Part shown: piece after piece, positions 7,325 to 15,748 of the stretch | Layout: every line of letters starts with the position of its first letter | Numbering within the stretch: position 1 is the first letter of the stretch | Source: Bacteroidales bacterium M2 | GTDB taxonomy: Bacteria > Bacteroidota > Bacteroidia > Bacteroidales > Muribaculaceae | DNA length: 22,663 nt | Assembly (NCBI GenBank): GCA_001689415.1 | Contig: LUJM01000033.1 | Span: 1 to 22,663, forward strand | Reading direction: 5' to 3' | The notes under the pieces: generated by a model | Database searches by the model: none | What the model was told of the DNA's origin: nothing | What the model saw: the letters and a program-made list of their open reading frames with translations, nothing else | Position numbers and translations under genes: made by a program

Positions 7325-9745
7325 TTACTTGCGAGCCTTTAGTCTTAGCACTGTGAAAGAATAAGGCGGCAAAACAGCTTTAGGGAGCGAAATCTCTACC
7401 TTTTTGATTTTTGCATCTTTAGAATCGTGCCTGTCGGAAAGTTGTTCGGCCACGGCTTTATTAACATTAATACCCAGTGGCGCGAGGTCGATATCGGCGT
7501 TTACTTCGACAGGTAGCATATTGACAAGCTTCAGGATGTAGTCGCCGGTAGCGTCATCCTTGACAATCGAGCTACCGATACGAACCTTTACCTTGTCGTT
7601 GTCGGAAGCGATAGCCATATTGGCAGGGACATATGTTGTGCCGCTGTTGTTTCCGTAGAGCTTCTGCACCTGGTAATCAACAGTTGGATAAACATCGGTG
7701 TTGTCGAAATATATCAGGTCGGGACGCCATTGAGTATGGCCGTTCTTAGCCAACAGAGGAGCGTAAGAAGTCATGGTTACGACATCGCCATTTCGCTCGA
7801 TATCGGTAAGATACAGAGCAATAGAAAGAGCTGTCTCGATAGTAGATGGACGCTCCGGCGCATGAGCAGCATACTCGCCAAGGTATACTTTAGATCCGTC
7901 GCGGGGGTATTTGTCGTAGAAGTCACGGTTGTAGAGATACCAACCCGGAGCAACATAGTAATGCTCGTCGATCATGGGTATATCGAGTTCGCGAGCCAGC
8001 TCCCAACCGGCCTCGTAGTCAGCGCCTTCCCAGAAAGGACCTGCAGTGCCGATTACCGTCACGTCGGGATATTTTGCCTGCACGGCATCGTAGATCATCT
8101 TGAAGCGCGGGATGAACACCTCGCTTACGAGGTCTTCGTTGCCGATACCTATATATTTCAGGTTGAAAGGTTCAGGATGTCCGGCGGCAGCACGTTTAGC
8201 GCCCCATTCGGTATCAACACCACCGTTAGCGTATTCGATAAGGTCGAGAATATCCTGAGTATATTGCTCCATTTCTTCCCAAGGCACACCGCACTGCTGT
8301 CCCATAGCGGTGATGTCGCTGTGGGTATGGTGGGCGTTGATATGCGAATTCTGGCAAGGAACACCGGCTGCAACAACGGGGAGAGGCTCAGCGCCAATAT
8401 CCTCGCAGAACAAGAAATACTCGTGGTAGCCGAGACCCCTTGTCTGGTGATAGCCCCAGAGGTTGAAAAGCGGTTTTCGAGCTTCGAGCGGGCCTATAGA
8501 GCCTTTCCAATCGTAGATATTGTCGATGCCTTTGCCATGAGCCACACAACCGCCGGGGAAGCGGACGAATTGCGGCTTGAGGTCGGCGAGAGTCTGCGCA
8601 AGGTCGATACGTAGGCCGTTCTCACGACCTTTGAAAGTCTTTGCCGGGAAGAGTGAAACCATGTCGAGGTCAACGCATCCGTTTGTAGCCGTTAGTCTAA
8701 GGCGAGCATTGCCGGTTGTAGCCGCCGGTTTGAGAGAGACTTTGTAGTCGTTCCAGTCTCCGGCTTTAACTTTAATAGATTTAGCGGCAAGCACTTTGTC
8801 GTTTTTCCCGATAAGTTCGACCTTAAGGTTCAAAGCTTTCGGGGCACGCGCCTTGATGCTGAAGCGGTAGTTGTCGCCTTTTACGACAGCAATGCTATCG
8901 AAACCGATGTTTATCATTGCTTTACCTTCAGCGAGGCGGGCATAGTGAGGATTGTTAACATGTATTGGATTGTCAACGAGGATGTCGAAATCGCCGGACC
9001 AAGCGGTCTTGCTGTCCCAACCTTTGTGGTCGGCAGCAGAGTATTCGAAATCGCGGTTCTGCACGAGTTCGGCATATAGACCACCGTCGGCACCATAGTT
9101 GATGTCCTCGAAGAAAATACCAATCAGTTTGTCGGAAATAGGTTTAGCCTGTTGAGGCATAGGCTTTATATTAACGCACACGGGCGCGAGACCGGCAAAC
9201 CGCGCGGAGTCGTCGCGCGTCTTTTCATGGAAACGCGAATAACGCTCTCTGTCGGCATTGTCGTAAGCAATAATGGCATCAATAGCAGCCTTTTGCATCG
9301 GCTGAGTATATCCGGCATATCGCTTTCCATTTACGACAGCAGAATCGGGTTTGAGCTGCACGAGGGGGCGCATGTCGGCAGGGATATCCATTACCGATTC
9401 GACATAACGCTGGGGTTGCCATTGAGTAAGATTGCGGCTTGTAGCAATGCCGGTAACCGAGCCAGAGGGAGTACACTCGAAGACAACAGTCCACATGCTA
9501 TCGGCAGCGTTGATGAACAGACGCGGGTTATACATTCTCTTACCACTTGCCCACGAACCGAAATCGCCCTTTACGAGGTCGCGTTTGATGAGTTGCCACT
9601 GTTCGGTAGAATCATTACGCCAAGCAAGTCGCAGACCCGATTTACCGTCGGGGGTAGAATAGCAAAAAGTCTGCACAGTCTGCGCTACAGCCCCCGATGC
9701 GATGGCTATGGCAAACGACATCGCCGCCAATACTTTGAATTTCAT
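7325..9745 (-). CDS. exported GH51 alpha-L-arabinofuranosidase with extra N-terminal domain
   Basis: An 806-aa protein with a signal peptide (about 1-22, ending AVAQ). Residues about 25-185 look like an incomplete beta-propeller: two GH43-like blades, with KRMYNPRLF and GIATSRNLTQW. Residues about 200-370 hold the GH51 start (GIFFEDINYGADGGLYAEL) and a CBM4/9-like beta-sandwich insertion. Residues about 375-640 form the (beta/alpha)8 barrel, and the C-terminal beta domain completes the enzyme. E537 in GIGNED is the expected acid/base and E624 in LGEYA the nucleophile. It should release arabinose from arabinan, arabinoxylan or arabinogalactan in the periplasm or at the surface. The 95 nt upstream, towards the barrel gene, shows no clear promoter or terminator, so read-through from that operon is possible. 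No SusC/SusD genes are adjacent. Confidence 0.92.
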   Translation of the reverse strand: MKFKVLAAMSFAIAIASGAVAQTVQTFCYSTPDGKSGLRLAWRNDSTEQWQLIKRDLVKGDFGSWASGKRMYNPRLFINAADSMWTVVFECTPSGSVTGIATSRNLTQWQPQRYVESVMDIPADMRPLVQLKPDSAVVNGKRYAGYTQPMQKAAIDAIIAYDNADRERYSRFHEKTRDDSARFAGLAPVCVNIKPMPQQAKPISDKLIGIFFEDINYGADGGLYAELVQNRDFEYSAADHKGWDSKTAWSGDFDILVDNPIHVNNPHYARLAEGKAMINIGFDSIAVVKGDNYRFSIKARAPKALNLKVELIGKNDKVLAAKSIKVKAGDWNDYKVSLKPAATTGNARLRLTATNGCVDLDMVSLFPAKTFKGRENGLRIDLAQTLADLKPQFVRFPGGCVAHGKGIDNIYDWKGSIGPLEARKPLFNLWGYHQTRGLGYHEYFLFCEDIGAEPLPVVAAGVPCQNSHINAHHTHSDITAMGQQCGVPWEEMEQYTQDILDLIEYANGGVDTEWGAKRAAAGHPEPFNLKYIGIGNEDLVSEVFIPRFKMIYDAVQAKYPDVTVIGTAGPFWEGADYEAGWELARELDIPMIDEHYYVAPGWYLYNRDFYDKYPRDGSKVYLGEYAAHAPERPSTIETALSIALYLTDIERNGDVVTMTSYAPLLAKNGHTQWRPDLIYFDNTDVYPTVDYQVQKLYGNNSGTTYVPANMAIASDNDKVKVRIGSSIVKDDATGDYILKLVNMLPVEVNADIDLAPLGINVNKAVAEQLSDRHDSKDAKIKKVEISLPKAVLPPYSFTVLRLKARK

Positions 9746-9840
9746 AATATTATTTGGTTAAAGATTATTCGTTTTTTATTAAGTACCATTTAAAAATTAG
9801 TTTATATTATCTCGATGTGGCTGCGGCGCTATTTGGTTAC

Positions 9841-11541
9841 TTAGAACTGATATGCAGCACCAATCAGGCCATGCAGCCTGCGGCTTGTAGTTCCCGGCAA
9901 AATCTGATATCGACGGCACAGCATATTGTCGATGTCAGCAAAGAAGCTGAGTCTGTCGGACATGCGGTATACCGCCTCCAAACCGAGGTCTGAAATGTTG
10001 CCAAGACTATACTCGCCATAAGTACCGGCAATATTATAATATGCGAATCGGCAAGCCCTCAGCTTGTATTTTGCAGCAATGGTCAGCCTCTCCGAAGCCT
10101 TGACGGACATCTTAGCATCGAGTGTTGCCCGAGCATTGTCGATGTTGAGCCAGTAGCCTTTGCCAAAGCCATGTGAAAATACTTCGCCACCAATCGATGC
10201 CGAAAGGATATCGGAATATCTGTATGAGAAATCGACGCCGAATCTCCAGCCGGAGACAGATCTTGACACAAAAGTCGCAGCAGTACGACCACTGTCGAAG
10301 CTGAGAATATCAGGCATTGGAGCATCAGAGGTGGCGGCATAAGCAGCATGTACTCCAGCGCTGAAACCTCTAAATGAGCCAAGTCTGATTCCGGCTTTGG
10401 CATCAACCTTATTCCACATGGTGTCGAAAACAGAGAATCCGGGAGCGAAAACGGAGTAGTTGTAGAGATCGGAGAGGGAGTTGAAACGTTCTCCGCCGTC
10501 GGCATCGAAGTATACCTCGGCCCATTTTGCAGCATTCCAAACTATGCCGACATCAGGAGCAACAAGGAATAATGCCTTGGAAGTACTGCTGCAGTAATCG
10601 GCATGAATACCCAGGCGCACGTCGAAATTCTTAATTGAGAATGTGAAGGTTGGGTTAAGGCCAATAATCCAGCGGCTATTGTTGACACGTATGGGCGAAA
10701 TCATATCGTGACGGATACCGGAAGTATTCTGATGTGCGATATCGACACCTATCTTAACGGCAGACTTATCGCTGATCCAAGCGCCGATATGTCCTTTAGC
10801 GCCGAAATAATTGTCGGAAGCACCGTCGAAAGCCACCGTACCCGGCACAGGGCTATCGGGAGCGCCGACGATGACATCATCGGCGACATCGAAAAATCGG
10901 TAGTACAGTTGAGCCGCATAGTTTATCTTACCGTCGCGCATGATTCCGGCGGCAAAATTACCATGGTTGAAAGCTTGTGGCGCATCGGCATCATAATGCG
11001 GGCTGAAATATGGCATACGCAAAGCATCGTGAGCATAGTCGACTTTGGCATAGACAGTTGCATTATTATTGAAAGTATGCCTGTAGTCAGCAATCAGCTT
11101 AAATGTATTATAACTCACAGAAGGTTTGACATCCTTGCTACCAAAGCCGTGCCATGATGCGCCTTCGAAAGACGCGGCCACCCCGAGTTTATCAGCATCG
11201 GAGTCGAGAATCTGATAGCCGACACCGGCGTCGAGGTTGTATGCCGGGAAATAACCGAGCCAAGCAAAACCGCGATACGGAGTTGCAGCCGAGATACCTG
11301 TGTAGACAAAGGGCGAATTTCGAGCCACCGACGGTTCGAAATCGGTAGACATTGTATAGTCGGAAATACGCAAAGCGGCATCACTGCGCATCGGCAGCGA
11401 CAAGGCCGGTCCTACGCCAGCAAGCGGCGAAGCCTCGGGGAGCTCGACGGCAACAGTGCGGTCGACCACCACCTCGGTGCTAAGGTCCTGGGCGAGAGCG
11501 CCAAAGGGTAATAATATAGATAGCAGAAAAAGCTTTTTCAT
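9841..11541 (-). CDS. outer-membrane beta-barrel protein (TonB-receptor-like barrel, no plug seen)
   Basis: A 566-aa protein with a signal peptide (about 1-18, ending ALAQ). After a short proline-containing N-terminal stretch (STEVVVDRTVAVELPE) come repeated amphipathic beta-strands with aromatic girdles, such as SVSYNTFKLIADYRH and INYAAQLYYRFF. The chain ends in Phe (GLIGAAYQF), as outer-membrane barrels usually do for recognition by the Bam machinery. No TonB plug domain is evident, so it is probably not an active TonB-dependent transporter; databases may still label it a TonB-receptor-like barrel. It starts 7 nt after the stop of the 989-aa TPR gene and ends the six-gene operon. A role as partner of the TPR protein in the envelope is an inference from that linkage. 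Confidence 0.82.
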   Translation of the reverse strand: MKKLFLLSILLPFGALAQDLSTEVVVDRTVAVELPEASPLAGVGPALSLPMRSDAALRISDYTMSTDFEPSVARNSPFVYTGISAATPYRGFAWLGYFPAYNLDAGVGYQILDSDADKLGVAASFEGASWHGFGSKDVKPSVSYNTFKLIADYRHTFNNNATVYAKVDYAHDALRMPYFSPHYDADAPQAFNHGNFAAGIMRDGKINYAAQLYYRFFDVADDVIVGAPDSPVPGTVAFDGASDNYFGAKGHIGAWISDKSAVKIGVDIAHQNTSGIRHDMISPIRVNNSRWIIGLNPTFTFSIKNFDVRLGIHADYCSSTSKALFLVAPDVGIVWNAAKWAEVYFDADGGERFNSLSDLYNYSVFAPGFSVFDTMWNKVDAKAGIRLGSFRGFSAGVHAAYAATSDAPMPDILSFDSGRTAATFVSRSVSGWRFGVDFSYRYSDILSASIGGEVFSHGFGKGYWLNIDNARATLDAKMSVKASERLTIAAKYKLRACRFAYYNIAGTYGEYSLGNISDLGLEAVYRMSDRLSFFADIDNMLCRRYQILPGTTSRRLHGLIGAAYQF

Positions 11542-11548
11542 ATCAACA

Positions 11549-14518
11549 TCATTTATCGGCCAGACGGCTTTCGATCATCATTTTAATATCGGTCTCATTG
11601 CCGGGATAATTGTCGCGCAGAGCTTCGAGATACTGCCTTGCCTCGAACTTATTACCCTGAGCCTTATATATATCACTCAATAGAATAAAGCCACGAGCGA
11701 GCCAGTATTTTTGCTTAGAGCCTGACTTTACAAACTTCTGGGCAGCCGCAAGAGCCTGCTTGCTTTTTCCGCTTTCGAACAGAGCCTCAGCAGCCCTGTA
11801 TGCGCTCTTGGCACCGAATATATCAGAAGTGTTTGCAGCACCGGCCTGCCACAATTCGATTGCCTCGTCGACCTTTCCGTCGGCTTCGAGGGCGCAAGCC
11901 TTGGTAAACAGAGCTTCGACTACACTGTAGTCGTCGGCCTGAGATGTAGAATTATCGAGAAGCGCGTCGGCCTCAGCAGCAGCAAGCTTGTTGTCGCCCA
12001 TGTCGCGAGCCGCCCTCATGATGCCAAGACGCGCCTTTGTGGTCATCTGCTGATCGGAAGCCCGGTCTTTGAGCTGTTGATAGAGCGTAAGAGCATCGGG
12101 GATAGCACCTTGAGCATAGAGATTCGAGGCCTTGATGTCGAGTGCTTGCTCGGCAAGGCGGCTGTCGGGATAATTAGTTATTATAGTCTCCGCCAAGGCA
12201 ATAGCTTCGGCATCGTTGCCTTTTTGGACAGCATCGGCCAATAAAATACCGTGGAGTTCGGCCTGATGCTTCGAGTCGGGATATTTGTTAATGAAAGCCT
12301 TGATCTGCGCGATATCGCCGGTCTGCCTGTAGGCATTGACTGCTGAAGTATAATTGAGTGTCTCGGCTTCGGCAGCGTCGACTTTCGGCGCATTGTCGAC
12401 CGAGTTAATAAAATTGATATATTCGGCAGCACGACCTTCGTCGGCATATAGATTTTTGAGGAGCGATGCCGCCTGGGCCGCCTCTTCGGAACTCGGATAT
12501 AGCGAAATCACGCTGCGATACGCATCGAGAGCATCGGCACGGCGCTCCATATCGAGCAGCGTCATGGCCATTTCGAGATATCCCCGACGGCCTTGCGATG
12601 TCGAGGGATATTCGGCTATTAGTTTCTTGTATGTTTCAACCGCATCAGCATTACGCCCGAGACTGATCTGGGCCTGAGTTGTTTCGAGCAGAGCATCGGG
12701 AATAAGAGGCGATGTAGCATAGTCGCGCATGAAAACATCGAGAGCGCTGAGTTTGCCGTTATAGTCGCGCTGATAGCCCTTCATTTTCGCAACCTGCAAG
12801 GCAGCATAGTCAGAGCTACCACCATTGCCTTGTAGCGATTTGTCGTAATATTTAGCCGCCGATTCGAAATCGCCTGTAGCCTGAGCGAGGTCTCCGAGGC
12901 GGTTGTATGCATCGGCTTTAGTCTTACCTGACAACCCTGCAAGGGCATCGGTAAAGGCCCTTCGCGCCGGGGAAATCTCTTTCTGAGCATATAGCGCATA
13001 ACCCAGGCCGTAAGAGGCAATTGCACGGTTAGCAGCCTGTCGCGGAGCTTTTTCGAGGTATGCACGGTATAGGCGTACGGCATCTTTATCCTTGCCTTGG
13101 CGCGACAGCACCATTGCTTTGAGAAGGTTGACTTCGGCCGCAGTAGCCGGGTCGAGGCGAGAGTACTCCCCTGCCTTGTCGAGATTAGCAAGGGCAGACT
13201 TGTAATCGCCCGCCTGCCAATCGGACCATGCGAGGGCGTAAAGCGCCTGCAGCTTGGTTTTCAACAAAGCATCCGAGGGGCGGGCCACGCGGTCGATACG
13301 TTCTACCGCAAGGGCATAATCCTTGTCGGCGAGGTATCCGCCGGCCAGATATTCGGCTACACGTTCGCTATAAGGTCCGGAAGGATAACGCTGTAAAAAT
13401 TTCTCGAATGTCGCGGCGGAAGATTTGAAAGGAATGGCAGCGCCTTGGAATTTAGCCACGGCATAATTGTAGAAAGCGGCTTCTTCGACCGCCGGGTCCC
13501 CACCGGAGACCGACATGGCCTTGTCGAAAGACATCAGAGCAGCGTCGTGGTCGCCATTGTGCATTAGGGCTTGGCCGATAAATAGGTATGCCGATTGGGC
13601 GAGTTTGGAGTCGTCGCTGTCGGTAACAGGCCTGAGAATTTCGACCGCAGAGTCGTAATTTCCGTCTTCAAAATCAGCAATACCGACAAGGTAAAGAGCA
13701 GATTTTTCGTGCTCGACATTCTCGGCCAGATACTTTCGGAGGTAGCTTACACCTTCGGATTTCTGTCCCAGCCTTATCATAGATTCACCTGCGACACGCA
13801 GCAATTCGGGCCTTTGATCGGCCGGGCAGGCCTTTAGCACCTGCTTAGCCTGCGCCAGGGCCTTAACCCACTGCCCCTGAGCAAAATCGATGCATGCAAG
13901 GTAGTAGGGCGCACGATTACCGGGTTCGGTATAATGGTTTGACAGGGCAAAATAAGACTTCGCTTTTGCAAAATCCTTGTTTTCGAAAGCCAGCACACCC
14001 AGGTAGAAGTTTGCAGCCGAGCGTGTATTTTTAGATTTAGCAGCAAGCGCGAAGCACGTTTCAGCCAAGGCCTTGTCGCCGGTTTTGTAAGCGCACACAG
14101 CGCAATTGTAATTAACTTTTGCGGCATCGGCAGGGTCAAGTCGCACACAATCGAGCGCCTGATAGGCTGCCAAAGCTTCGTTGAAGTTCCTTTGAGCATA
14201 CAGGCAGTCGGCAATACCGAGGCGAGCAAACAAGGCATCGTCGCACAGAGGAGCATCGGCCAGTATTCTTTTATATTCTATCGCAGCCCCGTCGTAATCA
14301 GCAAGGGCGAATAGTGTTTTTGCTTTCAACAGGCAAGCCTGAGGCTCAATATCCGGCGCAAACAGAGAGCAATCATTCAATTGCGCCAGCGCCGCACGAT
14401 AATTGCCGGCATCGAAGAGCAGCCTTGCCCTCTCGTGGTCACCGGCCGACCCCGGGTTTGTAATCTGAGCATGCGCACTAATGCCAAGTGCGGCAAGCAG
14501 CAAAATATATGGTTTCAT
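11549..14518 (-). CDS. large exported TPR-repeat protein
   Basis: A 989-aa protein with a signal peptide (about 1-17, ending SAHA). Almost the whole mature protein consists of tetratricopeptide-type helical pairs. Many repeats contain the pattern A..Y..A...Y....YP......A, for example DAVETYKKLIAEYPSTS and DALDAYRSVISLYPSSE. Such solenoids bind other proteins, and the repeat style resembles periplasmic BamD/YbgF-type proteins. There is no lipobox Cys after the signal sequence, so it is probably soluble in the periplasm or held by its partner. Its ATG overlaps the stop of the permease gene by 4 nt (ATGA) and the barrel gene follows after 7 nt, so it is translationally coupled on both sides. It is likely to cooperate with the barrel protein; the molecular role is unknown. 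Confidence 0.88.
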   Translation of the reverse strand: MKPYILLLAALGISAHAQITNPGSAGDHERARLLFDAGNYRAALAQLNDCSLFAPDIEPQACLLKAKTLFALADYDGAAIEYKRILADAPLCDDALFARLGIADCLYAQRNFNEALAAYQALDCVRLDPADAAKVNYNCAVCAYKTGDKALAETCFALAAKSKNTRSAANFYLGVLAFENKDFAKAKSYFALSNHYTEPGNRAPYYLACIDFAQGQWVKALAQAKQVLKACPADQRPELLRVAGESMIRLGQKSEGVSYLRKYLAENVEHEKSALYLVGIADFEDGNYDSAVEILRPVTDSDDSKLAQSAYLFIGQALMHNGDHDAALMSFDKAMSVSGGDPAVEEAAFYNYAVAKFQGAAIPFKSSAATFEKFLQRYPSGPYSERVAEYLAGGYLADKDYALAVERIDRVARPSDALLKTKLQALYALAWSDWQAGDYKSALANLDKAGEYSRLDPATAAEVNLLKAMVLSRQGKDKDAVRLYRAYLEKAPRQAANRAIASYGLGYALYAQKEISPARRAFTDALAGLSGKTKADAYNRLGDLAQATGDFESAAKYYDKSLQGNGGSSDYAALQVAKMKGYQRDYNGKLSALDVFMRDYATSPLIPDALLETTQAQISLGRNADAVETYKKLIAEYPSTSQGRRGYLEMAMTLLDMERRADALDAYRSVISLYPSSEEAAQAASLLKNLYADEGRAAEYINFINSVDNAPKVDAAEAETLNYTSAVNAYRQTGDIAQIKAFINKYPDSKHQAELHGILLADAVQKGNDAEAIALAETIITNYPDSRLAEQALDIKASNLYAQGAIPDALTLYQQLKDRASDQQMTTKARLGIMRAARDMGDNKLAAAEADALLDNSTSQADDYSVVEALFTKACALEADGKVDEAIELWQAGAANTSDIFGAKSAYRAAEALFESGKSKQALAAAQKFVKSGSKQKYWLARGFILLSDIYKAQGNKFEARQYLEALRDNYPGNETDIKMMIESRLADK

Positions 14519-15333
14519 ATTTTATTCCGATTAGAAATAATCAGTCCTACCGCACGGGCGGCTATAAACATGCCAACCATGATGAGGACAATAATTGCCG
14601 AACACGGCACATCAACGACAGTAGACACAAACAGCCCGCATACGGAAGCAACGAGCGAGAATGCCACCGAGCCTAACATTACCGGCAGATACCTCCGCCA
14701 GAAAACCTCGGCAGTAATAATAGGGAGTGACAGCATCGACATGAGCATCATTATTCCCGCGAGCCTGATTGTAAGCACTATACAAACGGCAACCAGCACT
14801 GTCATGGAATACGACACGAAGTTGACCGGCAGCCCTGCGACAGTGGCAAAATCGCGGTCGAAAGCCACAGCAATGATATTGCGATACTGCCAAATGAAGA
14901 ATGCACCAAGAATAATAGTGAATATTGCAATCGCCCGTAGATCGCCGGTTGATATTGTGAGTATATTGCCAAACAGGAATGCATTCAGCTCGGGCACATA
15001 TCCCGGCGTAAGAAATACAAACAGCACGCCGAGAGCCATTCCCAAGGCCCAAATCACAGCAATCGCCGAATCCTCGCGCAGGCTCATGCGTCTCGACAGC
15101 ACCTCGACACCTATCGACGAAGCAATGGCAAAAACACCGGCGGATATCACAGGGTTTATACCCAAATAATAACCCAGCCCGAGACCACCAAAGCAAGCGT
15201 GTGTGACACCGCCGCTTATGGCAGCCATACGCCTTGTGATAATATATGTGCCGATAACTGCGGCACATATACTTATGAGGACAACGCCAACGAGGGCGTT
15301 GCAAAAGAAACTATAATCAAGGAATCTAAACAT
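14515..15333 (-). CDS. metal ABC transporter permease, ZnuB/ABC-3 family
   Basis: A 272-aa integral inner-membrane protein with about eight hydrophobic segments. It has typical ABC-3 permease features: an early RRMAAISGGVTHACFGGLGLG segment, a central LFGNIL stretch and the VAGLPVNFVSYSM cytoplasmic loop expected to contact the ATPase. The family imports Zn2+, Mn2+ or Fe2+. No ATPase (ZnuC-like) or binding protein (ZnuA-like) gene lies in the window, so these partners must be encoded elsewhere. It overlaps the upstream small membrane-protein gene by 8 nt and the downstream TPR gene by 4 nt. Zinc is the likeliest substrate, but sequence alone does not settle the metal and no Zur-like site was recognised. 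Confidence 0.9.
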   Translation of the reverse strand: MFRFLDYSFFCNALVGVVLISICAAVIGTYIITRRMAAISGGVTHACFGGLGLGYYLGINPVISAGVFAIASSIGVEVLSRRMSLREDSAIAVIWALGMALGVLFVFLTPGYVPELNAFLFGNILTISTGDLRAIAIFTIILGAFFIWQYRNIIAVAFDRDFATVAGLPVNFVSYSMTVLVAVCIVLTIRLAGIMMLMSMLSLPIITAEVFWRRYLPVMLGSVAFSLVASVCGLFVSTVVDVPCSAIIVLIMVGMFIAARAVGLIISNRNKI

Positions 15334-15748
15334 TGTGAACAGAGTGTTGACTACGCGCCTCGGCCACGATCATTAACAATTCATCACGAACGACCGGAGG
15401 CAAAGGCACATTTCGAAGCTGAAGACTACGAGCCCAACCGGCAATGTCGTCGGGCCGCATAGAGAGCAACACGTCGCGGAAAAGCTCAATCTCGACATCG
15501 GTATACTCCTCGGGGTCGTAACCCTTGAATGCGTCGAGTTCCTCGTCGTCGTAATATTCAATCTGCGGAGACACCGAAGCCAGCAAGGAGTCGCGTTCGC
15601 AAGTAATGTGCATGCCACAACACTCTTCGGGTTGCTGTTGCTGCGCGGGCGACTGTTTGTCGGCATCGGAACGTGTCATACGGTCGTGAAGCCACAACAG
15701 CACTCCAACTCCTAAAAGAAGCGCAAGTAAAATGAGCGCTACAGTCAT
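15326..15748 (-). CDS. small membrane-anchored Cys-containing protein (annotated 'phospholipase' in Bacteroides)
   Basis: A 140-aa protein. Residues 3-20 form one hydrophobic segment, followed by a positively charged and Gln-rich linker. Next comes a cluster E42-C43-C44-G-M-H47-I-T-C50, then an acidic domain (IEYYDDEELDAF, 63-74) and a helical C-terminus. With one N-terminal anchor and R/K after it, the domain most likely faces the cytoplasm. As I recall, similar Bacteroidales proteins carry the name 'phospholipase', but I see no lipase motif and treat the function as unknown. The CC..H..C group could bind a metal, which would suit the adjacent metal permease; that is speculation. Its start overlaps the aroA stop by 4 nt and its end overlaps the permease start by 8 nt. 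Confidence 0.78.
   Translation of the reverse strand: MTVALILLALLLGVGVLLWLHDRMTRSDADKQSPAQQQQPEECCGMHITCERDSLLASVSPQIEYYDDEELDAFKGYDPEEYTDVEIELFRDVLLSMRPDDIAGWARSLQLRNVPLPPVVRDELLMIVAEARSQHSVHNV

Noticed and set aside
7730..8614. 294-aa open frame on the plus strand opposite the GH51 gene
   Set aside because: It is antisense to a clearly conserved enzyme and has no recognisable domain; long antisense frames are common opposite genes of this composition.
14381..15169. 262-aa open frame opposite the metal permease
   Set aside because: Its composition mirrors the antisense of a hydrophobic protein; the minus-strand permease has clear family features.
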